Positions 1 to 5,141 are shown, numbered from the stretch's first letter. The stretch is DNA of 5,186 bases from an uncultured Saprospiraceae bacterium (GCA_905479665.1 CAJQNM010000048.1:1-5186); one strand, 5' to 3'. A program made the numbers and translations. Notes: generated by a model not told the origin, from the sequence alone.

Positions 1-158
1 TTTATGGAGGCTCTGTGGACCACCAGCTCAAGTGTTGCGAGAGACCTTGATTGAGCGGCATAAATAACATATTCGCCTTCTTGATTCCAGCGATTTTCTG
101 CACCGGAAGCACTCAACCTCTTAGCGTACTTTTCAACAGTAATCCTGAATATTTGCAC
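1..158 (-). CDS. RES-domain toxin, N-terminal 52 codons (runs off the window)
   Basis: This is the start of a RES-family toxin, the partner of the Xre-like antitoxin just upstream. Characterised RES toxins (for example MbcT of Mycobacterium tuberculosis) destroy cellular NAD+ and arrest growth. The visible residues follow the family closely: QIFRIT at 2-7, the SASGAENRWN stretch at 16-25, VIYAAQSRSLATLEL at 31-45 and VVHRAS at 46-51. Arg23, Tyr33 and Glu44 have the spacing I recall for the conserved NAD-binding and catalytic Arg, Tyr and Glu. I chose the GTG start because the only codons between it and the antitoxin stop are TGT, CTA and ACA, and because starting at QIFRIT matches the usual N-terminus. 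No Shine-Dalgarno site lies at a useful distance. Translation therefore probably depends on coupling to the antitoxin. The rest of the toxin, typically about 100 more residues, lies outside the window, so an intact reading frame cannot be confirmed. Confidence 0.88.
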   Translation of the reverse strand, partial: MQIFRITVEKYAKRLSASGAENRWNQEGEYVIYAAQSRSLATLELVVHRASI

Positions 159-167
159 TGTTAGACA

Positions 168-581
168 CTAGACGTTATCTCCGTACTCTATAGCGGTAAG
201 TCGATTGTCGATAAATCGTATTCCCGTAATCGTTTTGAGAAATTTGATTGGCTTTTCACGATCTAAGAAAAAGTTTTCGGTATCGAGCCACCTATGAAAA
301 TCCTCCATTTCTCCAAAAACTTCCAGTCCATGTTTGAACAGTGAGATTAATAAAACAATCTGCTCTTGAAGATTTTCCTTTAACTGGACATCTGTTTTCT
401 TGTAGTTTCGAAAGGTTTTTACATTGATGTTTAGCCATTCCGACAGAAGTTCATCTTTAAAGTTCGTGAACTCTTTTATGAACTTCACATATTCCCAATT
501 GACATTGGTCGAATCTAGAATAGATAACAGTTCAGAATCTGAGATCCTTTCAGGAATACCATGCATTTGAGCCGTTGCCAT
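168..581 (-). CDS. Xre/MbcA/ParS-like antitoxin with C-terminal toxin-binding domain (DUF2384)
   Basis: This 137-residue protein is the antitoxin of a RES/Xre pair. In studied members it binds and blocks the NAD-degrading RES toxin and represses its own operon. Residues 41-62 (FKDELLSEWLNINVKTFRNY and following) look like the helix-turn-helix of the Xre part. Residues 84-134 match the toxin-binding DUF2384 domain: HGLEVFG at 84-90, FHRWLDTEN at 95-103, P111, a TITG turn at 117-120 and the ending IEYGDNV at 131-137. Length and domain order are normal for the family. Met6 is an alternative start, but Met1 lies at a suitable distance from a candidate promoter. The stop codon is TAG, followed 9 nt later by the GTG of the toxin in the same frame. 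Identification is firm; the partner toxin supports it independently. Confidence 0.92.
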   Translation of the reverse strand: MATAQMHGIPERISDSELLSILDSTNVNWEYVKFIKEFTNFKDELLSEWLNINVKTFRNYKKTDVQLKENLQEQIVLLISLFKHGLEVFGEMEDFHRWLDTENFFLDREKPIKFLKTITGIRFIDNRLTAIEYGDNV

Positions 582-595
582 CTTCTTGCTTTTTC

Positions 596-640
596 TAAAG
601 ATAGGTAATTTTGGACTTCGACGAAAGTAATAACGGACTT
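596..640 (-). promoter_or_regulatory. Candidate promoter and autoregulatory site of the toxin-antitoxin operon
   Basis: Read on the minus strand, TATCTTTA (603-596) resembles the Bacteroidota -7 box TAnnTTTG with a mismatch at the last base. TTTC (626-623) lies 19 bp upstream where TTG is expected. A GGACTT hexamer occurs twice on the plus strand (613-618 and 635-640), 22 bp apart or about two helical turns. The first copy is part of an imperfect inverted repeat, ACTTCGACGAAAGT (615-628), that covers the -33 position. Xre antitoxins usually repress their own promoter, so these repeats are candidate operator half-sites. The promoter match is imperfect and the repressor assignment is inference. 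Confidence 0.3.
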
Positions 641-657
641 TATACTATCTCCCTCCT

Positions 658-694
658 AAAAAATGGGCTTTTCTTTTGGTCTACCAAGTAGCCC
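658..694 (-). terminator. Intrinsic terminator of the symporter gene, overlapping its stop codon
   Basis: On the minus strand the 3' end of the symporter gene can fold as two stacked stems. The outer stem is GGGCT (694-690) with AGCCC (669-665). The inner stem is TTGGT (687-683) with ACCAA (680-676), around a 2-nt loop or a slightly larger one if the last pair opens. A run of six T (663-658) follows one base after the outer stem. The stop codon TAG (683-681) lies inside the hairpin. The stem-plus-T-run layout is typical of a rho-independent terminator, and it insulates the downstream toxin-antitoxin operon. Confidence 0.7.
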
Positions 695-1559
695 TCTCCT
701 CGCCTTTCCTTCTACCAAAATAGTACATCATGACTCCTCCAGAGATAAACATCAGGAGACTGTAAACTGCTGCGGGAATGCTGAGGGTCGCATTTGCCAA
801 GACAGTAGTCGCCATCACGATGGCCAAGGTGCCATTTTGGATTCCTGACTCAATCGAGATGGTAATCGCCTGCTTTTGACTGAGGCGAAAGAATCGTGCA
901 AGAAAGAAACCCAGCAGCATCGTAGTGACGTTTAGGATAGCCGTGGCGGAACCCACCTGCGCGAAATAATCAAGAATATCCTCTCGTTCGGAAATAATAA
1001 TCGAAAGTAAAATCAGAATAAATAAAACAGTTGAGATAGTCCGCACTGGTCTATCCATACGTAGCGCAAATTTTTCACGCTTTCTTCGGATCAACATCCC
1101 CAGCATCACTGGAACAATTACAATCACGAGAACCTGCATGATCATACCTGCCTCATCGACATCTACGACCTGGCCCGATTCGGTAAAATATCTGAACGCA
1201 AAGCCCACATAAAGCGGAATCGTCATTAAGGTGATAAAACTACTGATCGCAGTGAGTGTGATCGACAATGCAGTATCTCCCCGCGAAACATGGCTAATCA
1301 GATTGGAGGTGACACCCCCCGGGCAGGATGCCAAGAGGATCATGCCAATAGCAATTTCGTTGGGCAGACCCAGTAACAAAGTAATCCCGAAAGCAATCAT
1401 GGGAAGAAGCAAGAGCTGGTTGACCAATCCCAACAGGACGGCCTTGGGATATTGCAGCACTCGGCGAAAATCTGCCACCACCAGAGAGAGCCCCATGCCC
1501 AACATGATGATAAATAGAGATGCTGGCAAAAACACAGCGGTCAGTATAGAGGACTCCAT
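681..1559 (-). CDS. Bile acid:sodium symporter (BASS) family transporter
   Basis: This 292-residue inner-membrane protein belongs to the SBF/BASS family, sodium-coupled importers of organic anions such as bile acids, pyruvate, 2-keto acids or pantothenate. About nine to ten hydrophobic segments span the sequence. Two family signatures are clear: the first crossover region with SCPGGVTSN at 78-86 followed by SRGDTALS (92-99), and the second crossover region with ESGIQNGTLA at 237-246, whose Glu, Gln and Asn correspond to the Na+-site residues of solved bacterial ASBT homologues. Length is normal and no segment is missing. A TAG stop lies in frame 27-30 nt upstream of the ATG, so only this start is reasonable. 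The gene stands alone, with its own terminator and a GntR-like palindrome close upstream. The substrate cannot be read from the sequence. Bacterial members rarely see bile acids, so an organic-acid substrate is the more likely guess. Confidence 0.92.
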   Translation of the reverse strand: MESSILTAVFLPASLFIIMLGMGLSLVVADFRRVLQYPKAVLLGLVNQLLLLPMIAFGITLLLGLPNEIAIGMILLASCPGGVTSNLISHVSRGDTALSITLTAISSFITLMTIPLYVGFAFRYFTESGQVVDVDEAGMIMQVLVIVIVPVMLGMLIRRKREKFALRMDRPVRTISTVLFILILLSIIISEREDILDYFAQVGSATAILNVTTMLLGFFLARFFRLSQKQAITISIESGIQNGTLAIVMATTVLANATLSIPAAVYSLLMFISGGVMMYYFGRRKGEERATW

Positions 1560-1571
1560 TTTGGCATTCGA

Positions 1572-1586
1572 TTTGGTCCTACCAAA
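1572..1586. promoter_or_regulatory. GntR/FadR-type operator candidate upstream of the symporter gene
   Basis: TTTGGT-CCT-ACCAAA is a perfect inverted repeat with 6-bp arms, 12 bp upstream of the symporter start codon. It fits the general FadR-subfamily GntR pattern TnGTnnnACnA and resembles the TTGGTnnnACCAA sites of PdhR and LldR, which sense pyruvate and lactate. On the minus strand it overlaps TTAGTTTG, a one-mismatch form of the TAnnTTTG -7 box, although no TTG was found at the right distance upstream. A repressor bound here would block the promoter. The regulator is not encoded in this window, so its identity is inference. Confidence 0.4.
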
Positions 1587-1768
1587 CTAATCAATAAGTG
1601 GTGATTTCAGTAATGTGCCGGCTTGATGACTATCAATAAAAAAACAGCCTGAAACTTCTTTGAAAGCCCCCCTTTAAGATCCACACAGGGTGAGATTCAG
1701 ACAAAAGATGAGTCCTTTGTAAAGCGTAGTATGCCGTCTTTTTACGTCCACGTAAGGCCTTACTATGA

Positions 1769-2545
1769 CTACCTCTCTTCCCCAATCGCTCTCAACCGAT
1801 CTTTCATCTCTGCAAATTCGGCATAGCCTCGAGCGATCGCATACAGCTGATCATCTTTTCGATAAATCACCGTTGGAAATCCACTGACTCCCCACTGGCG
1901 ACTCTTACCAAAATCTTGCTGCGTGGCTTCTTTCATCTCAGGGGAAGTAAATTTTCCAGCAAATGCCTCAAAATCAATCGAGAGCTCATCGCAGATTGGT
2001 CGATAAAAGTCCACCTCTTTCGGATCGTTTGATTGCACATAAAAATGATGCTGGACCAACTCATAAAAATTTAAGGCTTTACCTGGAGCGATCGAACGAG
2101 CCGTCACTACTGCTCGACAGGCAGGCTCTGTGTCGTAGTTAAACTCCTCCTGCTCAAATAGATCAAAGCCAAAGGGCTGGCCGCTTCGCTTACTCACCTC
2201 GTCCCAATGGTGCTTGAGAAAGTCCTTAAACTCTTGGTTCCACTCCTGGCCCCCACCAGGACGTAACCCACCCATCAATATGGTAAACGGAATGGCCTGC
2301 TCTCTACCATAGCGCTGCAGGGCATTGAGATGTGGACTGATCCCCCAGCACCAACTGCACATCGGATCTCCCACATAGATAATCTCCTCCCCTGATTTCC
2401 AAGACACCTCCTCAAGTTCTGCGGTAAAATCAGGGATGGTGCAAAGACCCGTTTCGGGATCACATTCTACCAATATCTCAGCGGTCTGACTCATAATGGG
2501 AGCAATTAAAATGTTTAGAAAAAAGACAAGTTGAAAAAACCTCAT
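1769..2545 (-). CDS. Exported DsbA-family thiol oxidoreductase (CSWC active site)
   Basis: This thioredoxin-fold protein is predicted to form or rearrange disulfides outside the cytoplasm. Numbering from the ATG at 2545, residues 1-20 form a Sec signal (MRFFQLVFFL, then a short neutral stretch ending near SQ). The active site is DPMCSWCWG at 60-68 with Cys63 and Cys66. A helical insertion follows, and the GVSGFPT segment at 219-225 supplies the cis-proline loop. The CSWC form and the spacing match the FrnE/COG3531-like branch of DsbA proteins rather than classical CPHC DsbA. A second cysteine pair, CDPETGLC, sits at 28-35 just after the signal. The frame stays open to an ATG at 2596, but the 17 extra residues would precede the hydrophobic core and lie upstream of the likely promoter. 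ATG 2551, two codons upstream, is an alternative. No DsbB or DsbD partner is in view. Confidence 0.85.
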   Translation of the reverse strand: MRFFQLVFFLNILIAPIMSQTAEILVECDPETGLCTIPDFTAELEEVSWKSGEEIIYVGDPMCSWCWGISPHLNALQRYGREQAIPFTILMGGLRPGGGQEWNQEFKDFLKHHWDEVSKRSGQPFGFDLFEQEEFNYDTEPACRAVVTARSIAPGKALNFYELVQHHFYVQSNDPKEVDFYRPICDELSIDFEAFAGKFTSPEMKEATQQDFGKSRQWGVSGFPTVIYRKDDQLYAIARGYAEFAEMKDRLRAIGEER

Positions 2546-2555
2546 TTGCATTTTA

Positions 2556-2586
2556 TGAAACGTATTGTCTAGACAAAGGTTCGACA
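2556..2586 (-). promoter_or_regulatory. Candidate promoter of the DsbA-like gene with a 12-bp palindromic operator in its spacer
   Basis: On the minus strand a TTG lies 20 bp upstream of TACGTTTC, close to the Bacteroidota consensus TTG-N19-21-TAnnTTTG with one mismatch. Transcription would begin about at 2550, which supports ATG 2545 as the start of the gene and argues against ATG 2596. Between the two boxes lies the perfect palindrome TTGTCTAGACAA (2565-2576), whose core TCTAGA is flanked by TTG and CAA. That shape is common in operators of dimeric repressors, including HutC-type GntR proteins. Its place in the promoter spacer suits repression. The assignment to a regulator family is inference. 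Confidence 0.4.
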
Positions 2587-2665
2587 ATCTCAGCAAAAAC
2601 TAGATCAAGAGGACATGAATGAACAACTTGGAATGATTGATTTTGAGAATTCATTACATTACTGA

Positions 2666-3772
2666 ATGCGTCAGATAGCTAGCTCGTTGTTTTTCTGTTT
2701 CCTGATTTACTCTTATTCTTTCTGTCAAGAGTCACCACTTAAAGTGGGTGTAGATGGGTTGACCCATGGTCACGTGCATTGGGTATTCCAGAGTCAAGCG
2801 CGGGGCGATATTGAAATCGTCGGCATCGCTGAATCCAATCAGGCAGTGATCGCAAAATTTGCTGCTCAGTATGGATTTTCTCTAGCGCTTGTTAAACCGA
2901 CCCTCGAAGAAATATTTGATCATGGCGAGATCGAAGCTGTGGTTGCTTTCGGATCAATTTACCGGCATTTGGCAGTCGTGCAAGCATGTGCTCCACGCAA
3001 AATACACGTCATGGTGGAAAAGCCACTCGCCGTTTCACTAGCGCATGCCGAAGAGATGCAAAGACTGGCGAAGCAACACGAAATCCACTTGATCACAAAC
3101 TATGAGACCACGTGGTATCCTACCCATCATGAGGCTTTCGACTTGCTCCAAGCAGACACTTTGATTGGCGAGATACGCAAGATCATCGTGCGAGACGGGC
3201 ATCGAGGTCCAAAGAAAATTGGTGTTTCTGACGAATTTCTGGAATGGCTCACTGATCCAGTTTTGAATGGTGGTGGGGCGATCATTGATTTCGGCTGTTA
3301 CGGAGCCAATCTGGTGACCTGGTTAATGAAAGGTAAGAAACCGATCAGCGTGACCGCCGTGACGCAGCAATTGCAAAAAAGCAACAACCCCCATGTGGAC
3401 GACGAAGCCAATATCATCCTTACCTATGATGATGCCGTCGCAATTATCCAAGCCTCATGGAACTGGCCGATCGGTCGAAAAGATCTGGAGATATACGGAC
3501 TGCTTGGCACCATCATTGCCGACAACCGGCATCAGCTCCGCATCCGCATCGCCGAAGGGTACGACGGTTATGATGAAAAAACGCTGCAGCTGGAAGAGCG
3601 TGATCCGCCCTATCACGATCCCTTTGTTTTCCTTCGCGCGCTCATTCGTGATGACCACCAAATGCCGGAGTATGATCTTTCTTCATTGGAAAACAATATG
3701 GTTGTGATGGAAATACTGGAGGCTGCGATACGAAGTGCAGAGAGTGGCAGGACGGTGGATTTGAAGAAGTAG
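2666..3772 (+). CDS. Exported Gfo/Idh/MocA-family NAD(P)-dependent sugar oxidoreductase
   Basis: This 368-residue protein is a dehydrogenase of the glucose-fructose oxidoreductase superfamily. Residues 1-20 form a Sec signal peptide ending SFC before QESP, so the enzyme probably acts in the periplasm with a tightly held cofactor. The Rossmann domain starts at 25 with KVGVDGLTHGHV; the usual GxGxxG loop is altered to GVDGLTHG. EKP at 118-120 is the family lysine motif. NGGGAIIDFGCYGANL at 201-216 gives Asp208 and Tyr212, with the Asp-x3-Tyr spacing of glucose-fructose oxidoreductase and xylose dehydrogenase instead of the Asp-x3-His form. The C-terminal beta-sheet domain extends to about 340. 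Start ATG 2666 directly precedes the signal peptide and follows an in-frame TGA. Family members that oxidise sugars at C3 often occur with DUF1080 proteins, and one is encoded at 4377-5141. The exact substrate is unknown. Confidence 0.88.
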   Translation: MRQIASSLFFCFLIYSYSFCQESPLKVGVDGLTHGHVHWVFQSQARGDIEIVGIAESNQAVIAKFAAQYGFSLALVKPTLEEIFDHGEIEAVVAFGSIYRHLAVVQACAPRKIHVMVEKPLAVSLAHAEEMQRLAKQHEIHLITNYETTWYPTHHEAFDLLQADTLIGEIRKIIVRDGHRGPKKIGVSDEFLEWLTDPVLNGGGAIIDFGCYGANLVTWLMKGKKPISVTAVTQQLQKSNNPHVDDEANIILTYDDAVAIIQASWNWPIGRKDLEIYGLLGTIIADNRHQLRIRIAEGYDGYDEKTLQLEERDPPYHDPFVFLRALIRDDHQMPEYDLSSLENNMVVMEILEAAIRSAESGRTVDLKK

Positions 3773-3780
3773 GTGCAGAA

Positions 3781-3807
3781 GGGAGAAGAGGGTTAAGAGG
3801 GTTAAGC
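3781..3807. repeat. Three-unit 9-nt tandem repeat between convergent genes
   Basis: Three consecutive 9-mers, GGGAGAAGA, GGGTTAAGA and GGGTTAAGC, fill the gap between the oxidoreductase gene and the converging flavoprotein gene. The last two differ only at the final base, and the first differs from the second at two positions. The third unit contains the stop codon (3802-3804) of the minus-strand gene and its last codon. No hairpin with a T-run accompanies it, so this does not look like a terminator. It may simply be a slippage product. Confidence 0.55.
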
Positions 3808-4289
3808 TAGGTGATCTGTCATTTTACCTAGATTAATTTTCTCTGCCCGACTAAATGCGACATCCCTTACCATTTCCATATCACTCCACAAGTATTTATT
3901 TCCGGAAAAACCACTCGTGAGACGCATGCGCCGATGCAGTCGGCTCCTTTCGACATCCGTCGACTTTCTGAGATCTCCAGCAGTCGCATAGAGTTGCATA
4001 GCAGGATAACGGCTAAATTTTCCAAACATTAAAGATCGCAACCATAGCCAGGTGCTGCTATTCACGGCCAGGAAACAAATATGATTATTCGACTTTATAT
4101 TCACCGGGAGTTTTCGAGGGAATTTTTCGAAATAAAATCTTGTCTGATTTCCATTCAGAAAGAAGCTACCTATCGGCGAGACATTTGGCTGATTGTTTGC
4201 ATCTACGGAGCCCATAGAAACATGAAAATTCGATTGAAAACTTCAGTTGAATGTGCTCTGATTGCCTGCCAATCGTGCTCTAAATCCAT
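3802..4289 (-). pseudogene. Pyridoxamine 5'-phosphate oxidase-like flavin-binding protein, frameshifted near its N-terminus
   Basis: The main frame (ATG 4215 to stop 3802) encodes 137 residues resembling small split-barrel flavoproteins of the pyridoxamine 5'-phosphate oxidase superfamily: GSVDANNQPNVSPIGS at 2-17, FYFEKFPRKLP at 27-37, a central ICFLAVN strand at 46-52 and KINLGKMTDHL at the end. The first beta strand of the family should begin before Met1. The frame continues upstream as FQSNFHVS, which completes that strand, but then meets TGA. Another frame, one base off, begins ATG 4289 with MDLEHDWQAIRAHSTEV and would join smoothly at a run of four T on the minus strand (4240-4237). One lost T there explains the break. 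The restored protein would be about 162 residues, normal for the family. It may be a true pseudogene, a sequencing error, or a shortened gene started at ATG 4215. FMN is the likely ligand; the substrate is unknown. Confidence 0.65.
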
Positions 4290-4317
4290 TGATTGTGGTA
4301 TTTGAACAGATTAACAA

Positions 4318-4339
4318 CTAAGCTCCGCGATTCGCTTAG
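4318..4339 (-). other. Stem-loop downstream of the DUF1080 gene
   Basis: CTAAGC and GCTTAG form perfect 6-bp arms around a 10-base centre in the gap between the DUF1080 gene and the flavoprotein gene. On the minus strand it is followed by TTGTTAATC, which is T-rich but not a proper T-run. It could act as a weak terminator or an RNA 3' end. Function is uncertain. Confidence 0.3.
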
Positions 4340-4372
4340 AAATCCTTTTCTGTCCGATCGCACAAATTCAAT

Positions 4373-4386
4373 TGATCTATAGATCA
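4373..4386. other. 14-bp perfect palindrome across the DUF1080 stop codon
   Basis: TGATCTATAGATCA is an uninterrupted palindrome that contains the TAG stop (4379-4377, minus strand) of the DUF1080 gene. In RNA it can form a 5-bp stem with a 4-base loop, followed by an AT-rich but T-poor stretch. It could be a weak 3'-end hairpin that works with the stem-loop at 4318-4339. No terminator-grade T-run follows. Confidence 0.35.
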
Positions 4387-5141
4387 GTTTCGGATTCAGC
4401 AAGATCCAGCTTCTTGACCCAAATATTGCGATACAGTACATGGTGCCCTTCTGCTTGAAGTTTTATTCCTCCTGGAGTATCGGTGATGCCCCTGCCTTCA
4501 TCGTTGCCGCCATCGAGGCCGGAATTCTCTCCACCCCAGACCTTGTTGATAGCTACATTGGTATGTGCTTTTACCCCATTGAAATAGACAGTCGCTAGTG
4601 CCTTCTCGGTCAGTTGCTCCCCCTCGAAACGGGCAGCACGAAATACAACATCGTATGCATTCCACTCTCCCACTCCATGATATGCATGATATGGCGAAGG
4701 GGTCTCGTTTATAATTGCACCCAAGCCGTGCGTGGTGGTATCTCCATCAAGAATTTGTATCTCATACCGATTCTGTAAGTAGACCCCACTATTGCCTCCG
4801 GGATCCTGGATTAAAAATTCCACGTGCAGACGAAAATCCCGGAACTTCTCCTTAGTGACAATATCCGCGGCACCATATTTTCCACCTGCTGCAGCCGGGT
4901 CATTGGTATCCATCGCGGTCCCATCATCAGTCGGATCATCAACAATCTCCCATTTTATCGGCAGTGTTGCAGCCAGACGCGGCCCTTCCCAATAGGTCCA
5001 ATTGTTGTGCAGCATTTCTGCAGTCCCGTCAAAGAGCATCTGGGCATCAGCAGGAGGAGTAGCATTGACGCCAATCTGCTGAGCACTTGAGACGGTGTAT
5101 AACATTCCAATCAGAAAAAACATCAACGAAGCTCGGTACAT
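4377..5141 (-). CDS. Exported DUF1080 / 3-keto-disaccharide hydrolase family protein
   Basis: This 254-residue protein has a Sec signal at 1-20 (a hydrophobic stretch, then VSSA before QQIG) and a single jelly-roll domain of the DUF1080 type (Pfam PF06439). The family signature is clear: an LFDG start at 36-39, KYGAADIVTKEKFRDFRL at 88-105, then VEFLI and the block GGNSGVYLQNRYEIQILD at 115-132, EWNAYDV in the middle, TVYFNGV near the end and GGIKLQAEGHHVLYRNIWV at 224-242. Characterised relatives hydrolyse 3-keto-disaccharides or cleave 3-keto-glycosides after a dehydrogenase oxidises the sugar at C3, and Bacteroidota carry many copies. Here the LFDG motif is followed by an unusual NNWTYWEG segment in place of the common GW. 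The Gfo/Idh/MocA gene at 2666-3772 is the natural partner. The start is set by the signal peptide and a promoter-like box close upstream. Confidence 0.88.
   Translation of the reverse strand: MYRASLMFFLIGMLYTVSSAQQIGVNATPPADAQMLFDGTAEMLHNNWTYWEGPRLAATLPIKWEIVDDPTDDGTAMDTNDPAAAGGKYGAADIVTKEKFRDFRLHVEFLIQDPGGNSGVYLQNRYEIQILDGDTTTHGLGAIINETPSPYHAYHGVGEWNAYDVVFRAARFEGEQLTEKALATVYFNGVKAHTNVAINKVWGGENSGLDGGNDEGRGITDTPGGIKLQAEGHHVLYRNIWVKKLDLAESETDL

Noticed and set aside
651..660. Strong Shine-Dalgarno-like TAGGAGGG on the minus strand just after the symporter terminator
   Set aside because: No ATG, GTG or TTG with an open frame follows at a useful distance, so it does not mark a gene.
1231..1590. 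119-codon open frame on the plus strand
   Set aside because: It lies opposite the conserved symporter gene, its protein has no recognisable family, and it spans the symporter promoter region. It is a shadow frame.
1625..1680. Possible terminator: six to seven A/T bases next to a TTTCA repeat and a run of six C
   Set aside because: The repeats are direct rather than inverted, so no stable hairpin forms beside the run.
2546..2596. Longer start for the DsbA-like protein at ATG 2596
   Set aside because: The extra residues sit ahead of a normal signal peptide and are encoded across the likely promoter, including its palindrome.
3393..3707. 104-codon plus-strand frame and a 68-codon minus-strand frame inside the oxidoreductase gene
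   Set aside because: Both overlap the conserved C-terminal domain of the Gfo/Idh/MocA protein and show no independent domain or start signals.
4236..4241. Programmed -1 frameshift site in the flavoprotein gene
   Set aside because: The tract is a four-base T run without the X-XXY-YYZ heptamer, and no clear downstream stimulating hairpin was seen; a simple 1-nt deletion explains it better.
4792..5090. Two overlapping plus-strand open frames of 67 and 88 codons
   Set aside because: They are antisense to the clearly conserved DUF1080 coding sequence and have no family resemblance.
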